Source: Lagopus muta (lineage: Eukaryota > Chordata > Aves > Galliformes > Phasianidae). From it: a stretch of DNA of 64,000 nt. Position 1 is the first letter of the stretch, and every line of letters starts with the position of its first letter. The translations under genes and the position numbers were made by a program. The stretch is taken from contig NC_064435.1 of NCBI RefSeq assembly GCF_023343835.1, positions 82,284,134-82,348,133 on the forward strand, read 5' to 3'. Shown here one piece after another: positions 35,665 to 46,546 of this stretch. The notes beneath the pieces were generated by a model that worked only from the letters and a program-made list of their open reading frames with translations, did no database searches and was not told the origin of the DNA.

Positions 35665-37997
35665 CCTCCTTCCCACAGGTCCTACTGGTTGCAGCACGGG
35701 GCTGTCTAACGTCTGCATGATAACAGCAAGAACCAGGATTTCCTGGTATGCCAGAAATGGGTTTGCCACTCCTGCCTGTGTGAAAGGGGTGGGACGGGAG
35801 GCGAAGCAGCCACCGGGTGTCAGGCTCTGGGTCGTGTCTGTGCACCTTGACATCCTGCCAGGCTATAACAGGAGAGACCTGTAGGGAGCAACATATGTCA
35901 AAGTTGGTAATTTTCCTTCCTGCCTTCGCTCCTCGAAACCGCCTCAACTGGATCAATGCCCACCCCGTTCCTTCTTTGGACAGCCAACGAAGCATGCACG
36001 CTGCACGAGCGGCTGCCAGCTCTGCTGGAAAATGTACAGACCAAAAGATCACCTGTGACTGCGCAGCCTTGGCGTGAGCCCTTCTGCACGTCTGCAGCTC
36101 CTCGCTGCTGCTGCGGCTTTTGGAGGCAGTGGCAGCCGCCTGCGGCGCAGCTGCTGGAAACATTCCCTGTAACAGGGCGGGTGGCCGCGGTGCTTGCAGC
36201 AGCCTCCCACACCTCCCCATTTTTAAGCCCGGCTGTGCTAACAGCGCCTCCTCTCCCCTTCTCTCCCCAGTGATTTCTAGCTTCCCTATCCAGCCACAGT
36301 GTTGGTGCACTGCTGGAAAGGGCGTCCCCGGATCTTTTGGATCAGCACTCACACTGGGACCGCGGAGCCTTGCCCCTACTTGTGACCATGCTGCACCAAT
36401 GGTTCAGCTGAAATGCAGCCCTGTGGCCGGGGAGCTGGGCTGGGAGATTTAAGCTACGCCCTTTTTCCACAGGGCCCTCCAAATTTGGTCTCCTGGGTAG
36501 GATTACCAATAGTTGCACATAAGAGCTGCAGTTTCTGGAGGTGTGCAGGTATTTGAGTAAGCAGTCAAGCATCCACGTTCACTGCCTCCATGGACTAAAT
36601 TCAGGTGTCACGTCATCTGAGGCTGTCCCAGCCCAAGTTGGGGCCACCCTGGCTAGAGATTTCGTGTGAAGAAAACTGATAAGTTCCTGGAGCTCCCACA
36701 GCTGCCAAAGCAGAGCTGCCCTGCTCGTCCTCCTGCCTCCCTGTGCCAGCCCTGCGTGCAGCCATCTCTTCTGCCACTCACATTCAGCCACTTTAATTTT
36801 AAACGCCCTATCGAGGCGTGCACAGCAAGAACAGAGAAATGCAAACCAGCAGAGATCTAGAAGGCACTCTGAGCTGGGTATTGCTTGATTCCTCTGTCAT
36901 TGGGAGTGATTCAGAAAAGCCTTTGTAATCAGGCTCATCTCCTGCCACCTGTTTGCTGAGGCACTATAGAGACTGGGTATTGTAACGCATTGCATAACAG
37001 AGTTGCCTTTGATTTAGTGTACTTTGTGCAACATGTCCCACTGCCATTGCACATAGGGATCAGGGTGAGGCTTTCAGACTCTTCTCTTTGTGGCATCATG
37101 ATTCACTGTGGTGGATGAGGGGGCCATACTGACCCTATGCATCCCCCCAGCTCTGAGTCAGAAGCTCTGATTACAGGGACATGCTTAGGATTACAGACAA
37201 GCTTTCACCAAGAAACTTCCTTCTCTCCCAGCCCTGCCAGCATTGTTGCTAATGGAGGTTTTGTGCTCTCTCAGTTGAGGTGGGAAGGATGGAAATTCAG
37301 GGACTCTCCAGTTGGCCTGCAACTGCATATCAAGATGTCGGATCAAAGGTACCAATCGATCAGCTGAGCCAGTAACACCCAGGTACATAGTGATGAGATG
37401 ACATAATCCTGTCCTTTCTCACGCCAGGAAGACTTGTTGAAAACAAAAACATGCAGTGGCAGCTCACGTAGGTGGGTGCTTTGCAGTGCAGCTGTTTGGC
37501 ACTGGCAGTCTCGACGGTGAAGAACACAGGCATCATTTTACAAACCTTTAAAGTCATCTGCTTGCTGTTGTGGTGAGAAGGCAATCTTATTTCTTGAAAG
37601 CATTGCTCCAGCCCAGCCTGATTCCCTCTTTCATTTGGCTGCAGCAGAAGCCAGAGTGATGAGTGGCACAAGAGCACCCAGACCCTCGCGGATAAACGTC
37701 TGCTTGTACCCACATTAGGGGCAGAGCTGGCTGAGCCTCTGCTTTTTGAAGGTATTTCTCACCTCCTCAAGTTGAGTTAGACAAATCCCCAGCTAACTGG
37801 TATCTGTCAGAATATTGGTATAAATAACTGGTATTGCAGAATATCTGCAGTGGGGGATGCACAACCGGCTCGGCTCGGCTCGGGCAGCACCTCCCTGTGT
37901 GTTTCAGCGCGTTGCCAGGCTGACCCATGCAGTCACACAAAGCATCAGCATTTGGGAAGTGACTCAGAAGTCAGCTATAGACACTGAAATGCACTTC

Positions 37998-38022
37998 AAA
38001 AAAAAAAAAAAAAAAAAAAAAA
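37998..38022 (+). repeat. A25 homopolymer
   Basis: Twenty-five A, followed by GAGAGG. No SINE body or processed gene copy is recognisable upstream, so it is not evidently a retroposon tail. Confidence 0.9.
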
Positions 38023-38818
38023 GAGAGGAAGACCTGACATCAAAGTCAGTAACAGAGGACCAGAATCCTGTGGATTTCATACTTGGTCAACTGAATTAAT
38101 GACAGGGAAGGAGTCCTACATGTGTGTGCAATAGAGCCCCTGCACAGCTAGAAGCTCAGCAGTCTGTGAGGTGTTGCAGAGGACCCAGTTGCACCATCCC
38201 TCCCCACCTCTTGCTCAAGCTTCCCAGGTGAGCATTTGCCATTGATTCCTATAGCATCAGGACCAGGTGTCAGTGCTTGCTGACAGCCACTGCCTTCACT
38301 TTCCTGTGGGGTAGCAGAGAGGAAGAGGAGGAACTGCTAGGCTTGCCTGCATGACCCCCATCTCTGTGCCCATGGGAAGCATTTACTCAGCCCACTTGCT
38401 GCTCTACAGCCACCGTAGCAACAGCAAAGGATCAGTTTATAGCAGGAGAGGAAGTTTACTTTTGGGGAGTTCAGCTGGCCATCACTAGCGTCAAGCATGG
38501 CTGGAAAACAAAAGGCCGGGGGGTGGGAGGAAACACATTTGAAGAAGCTTCCTACGTGCAAAGCCAGCCAAGCTTTCTCAATCACCATGAGATGCTGCAC
38601 CTCCCTCCCCTTGGTCAAAGGCACGGATGCCTGTGGAGTGTTATGTCCCATCTCTTGCAGATGCCTGTGAATGGGGCAGCTGTAAATCACGGTAACTTGG
38701 AGCCATATTCCCACCTGCAGCACTGTCCTGCATTCCAACACACAGAGGCAAAGGAACAATGCTCGCTGGATATGCAGAGGCTGTCTGCAGGCCTTCACAA
38801 TGCCCCTTGTGGATGGGA

Positions 38819-39150
38819 GAATCATAGAATCATTAAGGTTGTAAAAGACCTCTATGATCATCGGATCCAACTGTCTTCCCATCACCATCACGTCCGCTAA
38901 GCCACATCCCTCAGTGCCACATCTATATTTTCTTGAACACCTCCAGGGATGGTGACTCCACCACCTGCCTGGGCAGCCTGTGCCACTGCCTCACCACTCT
39001 TTCTGAGAAGAAATTTTCCCTCATATCCAATCTAAACCTGCGCTATCACAACGTAAGATCATTACCTCTTCTCCTACTGCTTATTACCTGGGAGAAGAGG
39101 CCAACCCCTACCTCACCTCAACTTCCTTTCTGAGAACTGTAGAGAAATAT
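38819..39150 (-). mobile_element. CR1 LINE, 3' fragment
   Basis: The inverted tail GAATCATAGAATCATTAAGG is followed by AAAGACCTCTATGATCATC, CCCTCAGTGCCACATC, ACACCTCCAGGGATGGTGAC and GCCTGTGCCACTGCCTCACC. It continues through the inverted end of the ORF2 region to about 39150. Same wording group as copy 59662. Confidence 0.93.
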
Positions 39151-39989
39151 CTAGCACTGTTCATCTGCTCTGCAGGTAAGGCAGCAGAAGTGCATGCATT
39201 CAGACTGAGGTGCTCTATGTAGGGGCACTGGGGGGTTGAACTTATTAACGTGAAACTTATTTTACAGCTGTGCCGCTAGTGGTATCCTGATAAAATCTGA
39301 AATGACAGTTGCACCCAGGAAAACAATCCATTTCCAAATACTGAGGCATACTTCCAAGACAGCTCACCTTCACCTGCACGGCTCCTCACTCTGTTGTATG
39401 TCTCCTTGCAGATGGAAAGGCACCAAGTGCCAGGAATACTGCCCAAGAGCTGGAAGAGTTGCTGTCAGCTCTTGTTGTAGCACTGGGTTGATGTCGGAGT
39501 ACGGTCACCCTGGGGAATTGCATCTCCTCAGAGAAAGAAGCAATAAACATAGCATCTCTGCAGCTCTGAGGGAAAACAGACCATGTCCTGTAGTCAGTCT
39601 TTTCCCAGCAGTTCCTGTCACTGGCCCTGCAGCAGCAGAAGAGAAAGGATTCTTTTGGGAACTGAGGGCAAGGGGCTGCTCTAAAATAAGATATGTCCCC
39701 AGCTGAACAACCCCAATGCCCACAGAGAAGGAAAACATGCCCAGAACATGCTAAAATCCTCAGCTGAGCTCACCACTGTGCGTCACAGTCTGGAGTGAAC
39801 GAGTGGTGCCTCACACATATGTATGTAGCTTGGGGGAAACAGGAAATGCCCAAGTGAGAAAGTGTGTGTCAGCCAAAGGACCAAACTTAGCAAAGAGGCA
39901 GCAAGCCATTGCCCTGGAGAAGAAAAGAGGATAAGGAAGAGCATGGACTGGAAAAAAGAAAAGCCGCAACAAGGCAGCACTGTATGGAA
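39151..39989. other. Intergenic DNA between two CR1 copies
   Basis: No gene seen. The 5' limit of the CR1 copy downstream is uncertain, and some of 39860-39990 could belong to it. Confidence 0.45.
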
Positions 39990-41452
39990 AAGAGATCTCC
40001 TGGAAGAAGACCTTAGAGACAAAAGAGTGAAACAAAGCCAGCTACTCTTTAAAGATGCCATTCTGAGGATGCAAGAGCTCTTCATCCCTCAGAATAAGAA
40101 AGCAGGCATGGGAGGCAGGAAATCAGCTTGGCTTGGCAAGGATGTGTTGGTCAAACTGAGGGAAAAGAGGGGCAAGTACAGACAGCAAAAGTGAGGGTGT
40201 ATCACCCAGGAAGCATATAGGGATGCTATCTGGACTTGCAGAGATGGGATTAGGAAAGTCAAGGCACAGGTGGGACTGAACTTGGTGAGGGATGTTGAAA
40301 ACAACAAGAAAGGATTCTACAGGTACACAGGTCAGAAGAGGCAAGTCAAAGAGAGCGTACCTCCTGTGCTAAATGGGAAATAATAACTGGCTACAATAGA
40401 TACAGAAAAGGGTGAGGTACTCAATCACTTCTTTGCCTCAGTCTTTACTGACAGTCAGGATCCTCACATCCCTGAACCTCACATTCCTGAACCTGAACCT
40501 CTAGATGGGAAATGGGGGAGCAAACTCCCCCCACTGTAAGTGTAGAGCAAGTCTAAGACTGACTCATGAGAATGAATGTGTATAAGTCCATGGGGCTGGA
40601 TGCATGCGTCCCAGAGTCCTAAGGGAGCTGGCTGATGTGGTTGCTGAGCCACTCTCCATCGTATTTGAAAAGCTGTGAAGCTAATGAGGTTCAGTGCAAG
40701 GTCTTGCACTTGGGTCGAGGTAGTCCCAGACTATACATAGGGATAGGGAAAAGAACTCCTTGAGAGTAGCTGTGCAGAGAAGGACTTATGGCTCCTGGTG
40801 GATGAAAAGCTGGACATGAGCCAGTATTGTGCACTTGCAGCCTGGAAGGCCAATGGTATCCTGGATTCCACCAAAAGAGGGGTGGCCGGCAGGATGAAGG
40901 AGGCGTTCGTACCCCTGTATTCTGCCCTCATGAGGCCCCAGCTGGAGTACTGCATCCAAGTCTGGGGTCCCCAACACAGGAAAGACTAGGAGCTTTTGGA
41001 GAGAGTCCAGAGGAGGGCCATGAAGATGACTCAAGGGCTGGAGCACCTCTCCTATAACATAGGCTGAAGGAACTGGGCTTTTTCAGCCTGGAAAAGAGAA
41101 GGCTGCAGGGAGACCTCATTGCAGCCTTCTAGTGTTTAAAGGGAGCTGATAAACATAAGGGAAATCAACTTTTTACAAAGTAGATAGTGATAGGACAAGG
41201 GAGAATGGTTTTAAACTTAAGGAAGGGAGATTTAGCTTAGATGTCAGGGGGAAGTTTTTTACAGAGAGGTGCTGGAACAGGTTGCTCAGAGAAATTGTGG
41301 ATATCCCTGGAGGTTTTCAAGACCAGCTTGGATGGGACCCGAGGCAATCTCATCTGGTTTATGATCTACTGTCCGGTAACTCTGTGGCAGGGGGGCTGGA
41401 ACTTGACACTCATTAAGCTCCCTTCCAACCCAAGCCATTCTATGAAAATGAT
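39990..41452 (+). mobile_element. CR1 LINE, longest copy, RT core deleted
   Basis: On the + strand the ORF2 linker ahead of the RT is readable: RDLLEEDLRD, QLLFKDAILR, a KSAWLGKDVLVKLREKRG block, ELNLVRDVENNKKGFYRY in an adjacent frame, then an FFASVFT-like block. The RT entry follows near 40560-40680 (a KSMGLD-type piece and ELADVVAEPLSIVFEKL). Near 40680 the text jumps to the end of ORF2 (KCKVLHLG-type sequence, [35 protein letters not shown]). The RT palm with its catalytic aspartates is missing. The 3' UTR and tail (CCATTCTATGAAAATGA) end near 41452. It has many frame breaks and is not autonomous. Confidence 0.94.
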
Positions 41453-43636
41453 CAGGTCCATGGAAGAGAGAAGGGACAGTGGCACCATGAGGCAAGAGGC
41501 AGGAGAAGAGAGAACCCACATGGATGAGAAGAGTACTCTAGCTCATAGCTGAGGCCTCCAGAAAACAAAGTGAGAGAAAGGATGATGACAATGAGCGTGG
41601 GTGCAGCACTGGGGCTGAAATGAAGGCTGTGAGGATGTGAGAGGTCGCCTGGTGAGGTTAAGGAATTCACCCAGCCTTATGAGATGTTCGATTCACCCAA
41701 GAAGCTGAGATGCTGAAGATGCGGCTCATCCTATCATGAAGCAGCATCAGCTACATGGTACATCTACTACTCTCTGAGAAGAGGACCTACTGTAAATATG
41801 CCAGAAGAAGGCAAATCCACAAAATGAACTAATACTTTTGTCTTCCAGCCCTGTGCTCCTGGGTGACAAGCAGAAGGGCAGACCCTTGGGATGAAGGCTG
41901 TGTGTGTTTGAGGGTGATCTCCTAGGAAATTTTCCCCAGGCTTAGGTTTTGCCCAAGGAAATATGAGCTGGTTTCTGCACTGCTTCACTCCCAAGCTCAT
42001 CAGCAAGGAGGGCTCTCCTGAGCAAACTTCTCAGGTGGGTTTCACTTCTGCTGGCAGCACCTGTCTGCACATGTATCTGCCAGTATACACAGTGTCACTC
42101 AAGTCCCCATAGCCTGCTGTAGCCCTGGTCACAGGACAGTCAGGCTTGATCATCTTACAGAGATTAACAGCCACCCTCCACATGCCTTGAGGTCATGGGG
42201 AGCCTTCCTACAGGCTTGGCTCCAGCCCTAGAACTATGTAGGTGAGCAAGAGGGAAATCATAACCCTCAGCTCAGACCTGCTGCCCCCCCAGCTGCCCAC
42301 AACTGCCCCCATTCAGTGCAAAGGGCTGCTGCGACACCAGCCAAACCAGGCCATCTCATCTGCAAAAAGCAGGAGGACACCTGTGCGAATGAGGCACTAG
42401 CAATGCAGTCAGTGATGGTTCAAAACCTTGGCACAGCTCTTTGAAAATAGTACAAGGGAGTAGAACGGGCCATGGAGGTTAGAAGAAGTGTTTTTGACAT
42501 TCTTTTATTAATAATGTATGTAGGAAAATATCCCGAAATAACAGCCAGGATTGGCCGTAGTTCTGTGGCTCTTGCCAACTCCTCCTCCTGATCCTCTGCA
42601 CAGATAGCAGCAGCAGGCAAGAGGTCAGCAGCTCAGTCCTGGTGGATTCTGAGACATGCGTGGTGCCATCATAGAGCAAACTCAGCAGAGATGCTGGACT
42701 TCCAGGCAAGCAGAATGTTTAGTTTAGCACAGGCTTGCATCTTGAAGGGGTCAGGGTCTTTTGGTCCAGGCCCTGGGTGCAGGCAGAGGTCCTATGTATC
42801 TTCAACTAAGGCAAAAATATAAACCAGCTCACAAGATGTTGCATAAAGTTGCCAAAATGTGAGCTTTGGTACTGGCTCACCATCTGCCTCTAGGTACATG
42901 TAACAACATAGTAAATACCGTTTGCATGTATTTGCAGATATAATGGCCAGATAAGTGGTAAGGATAGTATGGAAAAGGTCTGGTTAGGAACAAGAAATGT
43001 TAAAAACAGGCATCTCCATCTTTGTTACTACAACTAGTTCATATAGAAATAATGCTTTCACTGGTTAGACCAAATGTGGTCCTCACAGATGGTAGAAATA
43101 ATCAAAAGAGAAATCAATAGGAAGGTTGCCATTTATTTTTATAAGTTTTTCTATAGCCTGAAGAGGCTGAAGAACTGTCCCTGAACATCACAGTATGATC
43201 TGGTGCAGGATGAACTCCTTTGGAAATGCAGCAATGTCAGCCTGTTCAGATTGGAGTAGAAGGGAGAGTCTCAGCACAAGTCATGTTTGAGACAGCGAAT
43301 GGGAGACAAGGAGAGCTAAATCTTACCACAGGCATGCCCAACCCATCACCCACAAGTAGCATGCCACCCAGCACAGCTTGCACTGCAGCTGCCCCCTGCC
43401 CCGCACCATCATGGTGATGGCTTTCCCTGCCAAGCAGCCTGGCTTGGCCCACAGCATGCATTTACTGCTCACAACAACCACACAGCGGTGTGCAATCGGC
43501 GCTGTCTGAGCTGCAACTGAGGCACAGAGAGGGTGCAGCACAGCGCTGACTCAAGTGATAGCATAACAATTGTAGGCATTGTGATATACTGCCTAAACTC
43601 AGTTGTGTAAACAGTAAAAATGTGTGTGTTTTCTGT
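41453..43636. other. Intergenic DNA, no gene seen
   Basis: No recognisable element. Upstream parts of the hAT transposase could be hidden in 43100-43636, but I could not read any. Confidence 0.5.
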
Positions 43637-44022
43637 TTTGATCATGAAGTTGAGAATGGGTTTCAAGATTGCATTGGTTTTTTTGCGACTTCTTTTTCAA
43701 TTGACATAAATACATTACTTGTGAATTTTCAAATGGAATGAGTTGCAATCAAAAATCTGACCATGTCTCTTTACCAGACTTTTATAAGCCCTCTCTTGCC
43801 AGAGAGAAGCAGCCATCACTTCATAACCACATCTTATTCATATCATCACTTTTTGGCAGTGTGTGCATTTATGAACAATTATTTTCAAGGATTAAGTACA
43901 AGAGCAGTAAAAGTTCATCAAAAATCTCAAACACCTTGAGAGTTCACTAAGAATGGCAACCACTGCCACTGGACCAGATTGAAGCATTGATTTCACAAAA
44001 ATGTGGTGAAATATCCCACTGG
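43637..44022 (+). pseudogene. Decayed hAT-family transposase, C-terminal dimerisation region
   Basis: Four successive reading frames, joined by small indels, spell the C-terminal hATC dimerisation part of a hAT transposase (Charlie / GTF2IRD2-like group). 43637-43738 gives FDHEVENGFQDC then FFATSFSIDINTL and FQME, ending in a stop. 43738-43930 gives LPDFYKPSLAREKQPSLHNH, LFISSLFGSVCIYEQLFSRI and KSSKSSSKISNT. 43932-43979 gives HLESSLRMATTATGPD. 43978-44019 gives IEALISQKCGEISH. The hallmark (I/L)FGS...CEQ(L/T)FS and the SLR(I/M)AT...ALVSQK...ISH closing block are all present. The BED finger, DDE core and terminal repeats are not seen. It is a broken relic, not a domesticated gene. Confidence 0.82.
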
Positions 44023-44040
44023 TCGTATGTTTTCGTTGCT

Positions 44041-44166
44041 CTCTTTTTAATATGTTCTAATTTTAAAAGAGTAAAAAATTGTTAATTATGTATATTATAA
44101 CTATATATTATATACTATATATAACTGTATATTATAACTATATATATAACTGTATTGTATATTTTA
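44041..44166. repeat. AT-rich patch with a 20-bp direct repeat
   Basis: Almost entirely A/T. TGTATATTATAACTATATAT occurs at 44089-44108 and again, exactly, at 44126-44145, giving a 37-bp period. It separates the hAT relic from the mariner element and ends at a TA dinucleotide suitable as a mariner target. Confidence 0.85.
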
Positions 44167-44716
44167 TGAAGGCTTCGCTGACAGTAATGCTTTCTATTTC
44201 ATGATGCTGCCCCATGATGTCAGAGGTGAATGTTGGTGGTATGGCAGTAGAGGCTGAATCTTCCCAACAGTATCCCATTACATTTAGTTGCTGTGTGACA
44301 AATGGCAGCAGTGGGACAGTCTGACAAAATGGTGTCTGAAATGGAAGCGCATATGAAGCAAAGGTGCGTCATGACCCCTCTATGCAGAAAAAGAGGCACA
44401 CATTGACATCCATCAATGCTAGCTGAATATTTCTGGGGACCAAACAGTGGATGTGAGCACAGTGAGGCAGCGGGTGGTGTGTTTCAGTAGCAGTGACAGC
44501 AACAGTGGTCACCTCTACTGCTGCAGATGTTTACAAGTGTGGCATGCAGACTCTTGTTCATCGCTGGCAAAAATCCAGAGCTAATGGTGGTGATTGTGTT
44601 GAAACATGGTGTTTTGTATCTGAGAATCTGCTCTGGTAAGTAGTGTTATTGTATTGGTTGTCATTTTCATGGAAATTACTAGGAGGAATTACTTCTGGAG
44701 CAGCTGGCGTGGCCCT
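44165..44716 (+). mobile_element. Internally deleted mariner-type DNA transposon (Galluhop-like)
   Basis: The ends are diverged inverted repeats: TTCGCTGACAGTAATGC...TTTCATG at the left, and CATGGAAATTACTAGGAGG...AATTACTTCTGGAGCAG at the right. At 44329 an ATG opens a mariner N-terminus (MVSEMEAHMKQRCV). After a frameshift the helix-turn-helix part follows (IDIH, then GDQTVDVSTVRQRVV). About 44510-44530 the text jumps to the extreme mariner C-terminus: YKCGMQTLVHRWQKS, then ANGGDCVE (44529-44603). The D,D,D catalytic core is absent. The arrangement matches my memory of abundant short mariner derivatives in bird genomes related to Galluhop. It is non-autonomous and contains no intact ORF. Confidence 0.85.
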
Positions 44717-45465
44717 AAATGATTCCTCTTCACTCAGTGTGGCCCAGGAAAGCCAAAAGCTTGGAAAATCATGTCTTACCATCTTTACTGTGGGGTTGTA
44801 GACAATGCTTCTCTGTGATGGCAAACACATTTTTCAGGCTTCTGCTTAAAACACACACAGTCAGAAGAAAAAGAGTCAAGGACCATGACTGAAACTTATC
44901 TGTATTGTAATATTACCTAGGCTAATAACCATCATAATTACTGCTCAGTTATCCTCACTTCTCTTGAAGAAATGCCCTGCGTACAAGAGGGTTTTATTGT
45001 GTGGCAGCATATGACAGATTGTACACTTTCAGGATGTGATTCTCCTCTGCATGTAGCCAGATCCTCATGGAGAGGAGTTCTGTTCATCCCTCATATTGCT
45101 CCAGGGGCTCTCTTTGGTGTCTGGCACTTCCTGCCCCTGCAAACCATTGCTCCTTTATGCGGCTTGCTTGTGACTGCTTCCTTTTATGCCTGGCTTAGCC
45201 TAGCTCCCAAATACAGGGGCCAGTTCCCCTTCTACTGGGGGATACTTCCACTTTCACATTCTCATGTGCTGACACACTCTGGTTGCATTTAGGTTCCCAA
45301 GCTTTGCACAGTGGAGTTTGAAGACCTGAAGATGTCCCCGTGGAAGCTGCACCACATTTCAGGGGGATGCTACTATTCATACAGAGCAGGGAAGCCCTTA
45401 CTAGAAAAGTAAAAACAACTACATCTTTGTTCCTACTTCTCGACAGTGTCCCTTTAACAGCACTC

Positions 45466-45499
45466 AACAGCTGTTAAATGGGATAATCGCCTGTTATCC
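45466..45499. promoter_or_regulatory. Candidate E-box / GATA composite site
   Basis: AACAGCTGTT (45466-45475) is a perfect 10-bp palindrome containing the E-box CAGCTG. Its CTG (45471-45473) is followed, after exactly eight bases, by GATA (45482-45485). This is the CTG-N7/8-GATA spacing of haematopoietic TAL1/GATA composite sites. A mirrored GGATAA (45481-45486) ... TTATCC (45494-45499) gives two opposed GATA sites. Short motifs arise by chance, so this is a candidate only; LY86 is a blood-cell gene, which is why the motif is worth listing. Confidence 0.25.
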
Positions 45500-46531
45500 T
45501 CGTGTCATTAATTCAAATGCTAATGGCTGTCAGTGCATAAGAGGTTATTCAGCCATCCGGCACCCCAGGTACGCTGTGCATGAGAAGGATGCTGAAGCGA
45601 TTAAGCTTCCTTCTGGGACTCTAGAAACATTTAAAAGAAATGCTTCCAGATGAACTCGGAGAGGAGATAATGGCCAAGATGGATAGAGAAACTGGGCAGG
45701 GAGGATGCCAGCAGGAAGGACTTGTGCATTTTGATCCTCTGAGGTGCTCCATGCATCCCTAAGCTGAGTGACGCCAAGCCTGCTCCAGCCTGAGCACAAC
45801 CCCCTATGCCAGCAGACACAGTCAAGGCTGCATTGGATTTCCAAATGCTTAACCCATGCAGCAGCAGTGTTCAGAAAGTCCAACCAAGGTTTCGCTGTCC
45901 CAACTGAACCGCTGTCCCATTTGCACACTGTTGCAGCAGTGCAATGCTTGCTACTGACGTGGATTAATTCACCCAGTGAATTTGGTTTCTACCACATCTG
46001 CCTCACCAGAACCTTCTGTTTGAGGGTGCCCTGATCCCAGACACTGCCATCACAAGTCTAGCGAGTGGTATGGAAGAGGAGAAAAGAGATGTTAACAGAT
46101 CAGTGTGATACCCTGGAGGAGTACACACAGAAGGAAAGGGGGTAAACAGCTGGGAAAGAGGGCAGCTTTTCCATGGCACTCAGCCATTCTCACTAAAAAC
46201 GCCTATGACCACGTTCCCCAGAGAGATCAGTCATCAATGAGCACTCACATTTTTTTTATTTCAAAGAGTCTGTTTTGACATCAAAACAGTGGTGCATTTC
46301 TAAACCTGGTCTTAACCCCTGTAGGCTGCTAAATGTTATGGAAGTTGCATGGCTGAAGCGCATCCTAAGCTTCAGCGCCCATTCTCTGCTGTAAGTGCAG
46401 TAATCCTGAGTTCAGCTGCTCTGGCCTTGCACCTCCAGTCCCCTCAGTGCATCATTCCCAACAGTACAAACTCCACATCTTTGCCAACAAGTTCTTTATG
46501 CCCCAGGAAAGCTGTTCTCCTTGCACATTCA

Positions 46532-46546
46532 AATATATATATATAT
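46532..46546 (+). repeat. (AT)n microsatellite
   Basis: Seven AT units. Confidence 0.85.

Larger units (their letters stand above)
33013..38818. other. Intergenic DNA, no gene seen, GC-richer from 35.5 to 36.4 kb
   Basis: It contains the CCCT tract at 35642-35664, a moderate CpG-enriched patch (about 35930-36250), a CGGCT repeat near 37865-37881 and an A25 run (37998-38022). A 256-codon minus-strand open frame (35582-36352) is the longest in the window, but it has no domain and its arginine/glycine-rich part is the CCCT tract read in reverse. I do not call a gene. Confidence 0.5.

Noticed and set aside
35582-36352. 256-codon open frame on the minus strand, the longest in the window
   Set aside because: No domain, low-complexity glycine/arginine-rich end produced by the CCCT tract, GC-rich context that lowers stop frequency, and no splice or polyA context.
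37980-38022. A25 run as a possible retroposed-gene or SINE tail
   Set aside because: No gene-like or SINE-like body precedes it, and no target duplication is seen.
38337-38891. 184-codon open frame on the minus strand
   Set aside because: It begins inside the CR1 copy at 38819 and has no domain.
44558-44830. 90-codon minus-strand open frame
   Set aside because: It is the antisense of the mariner C-terminal segment and flank.
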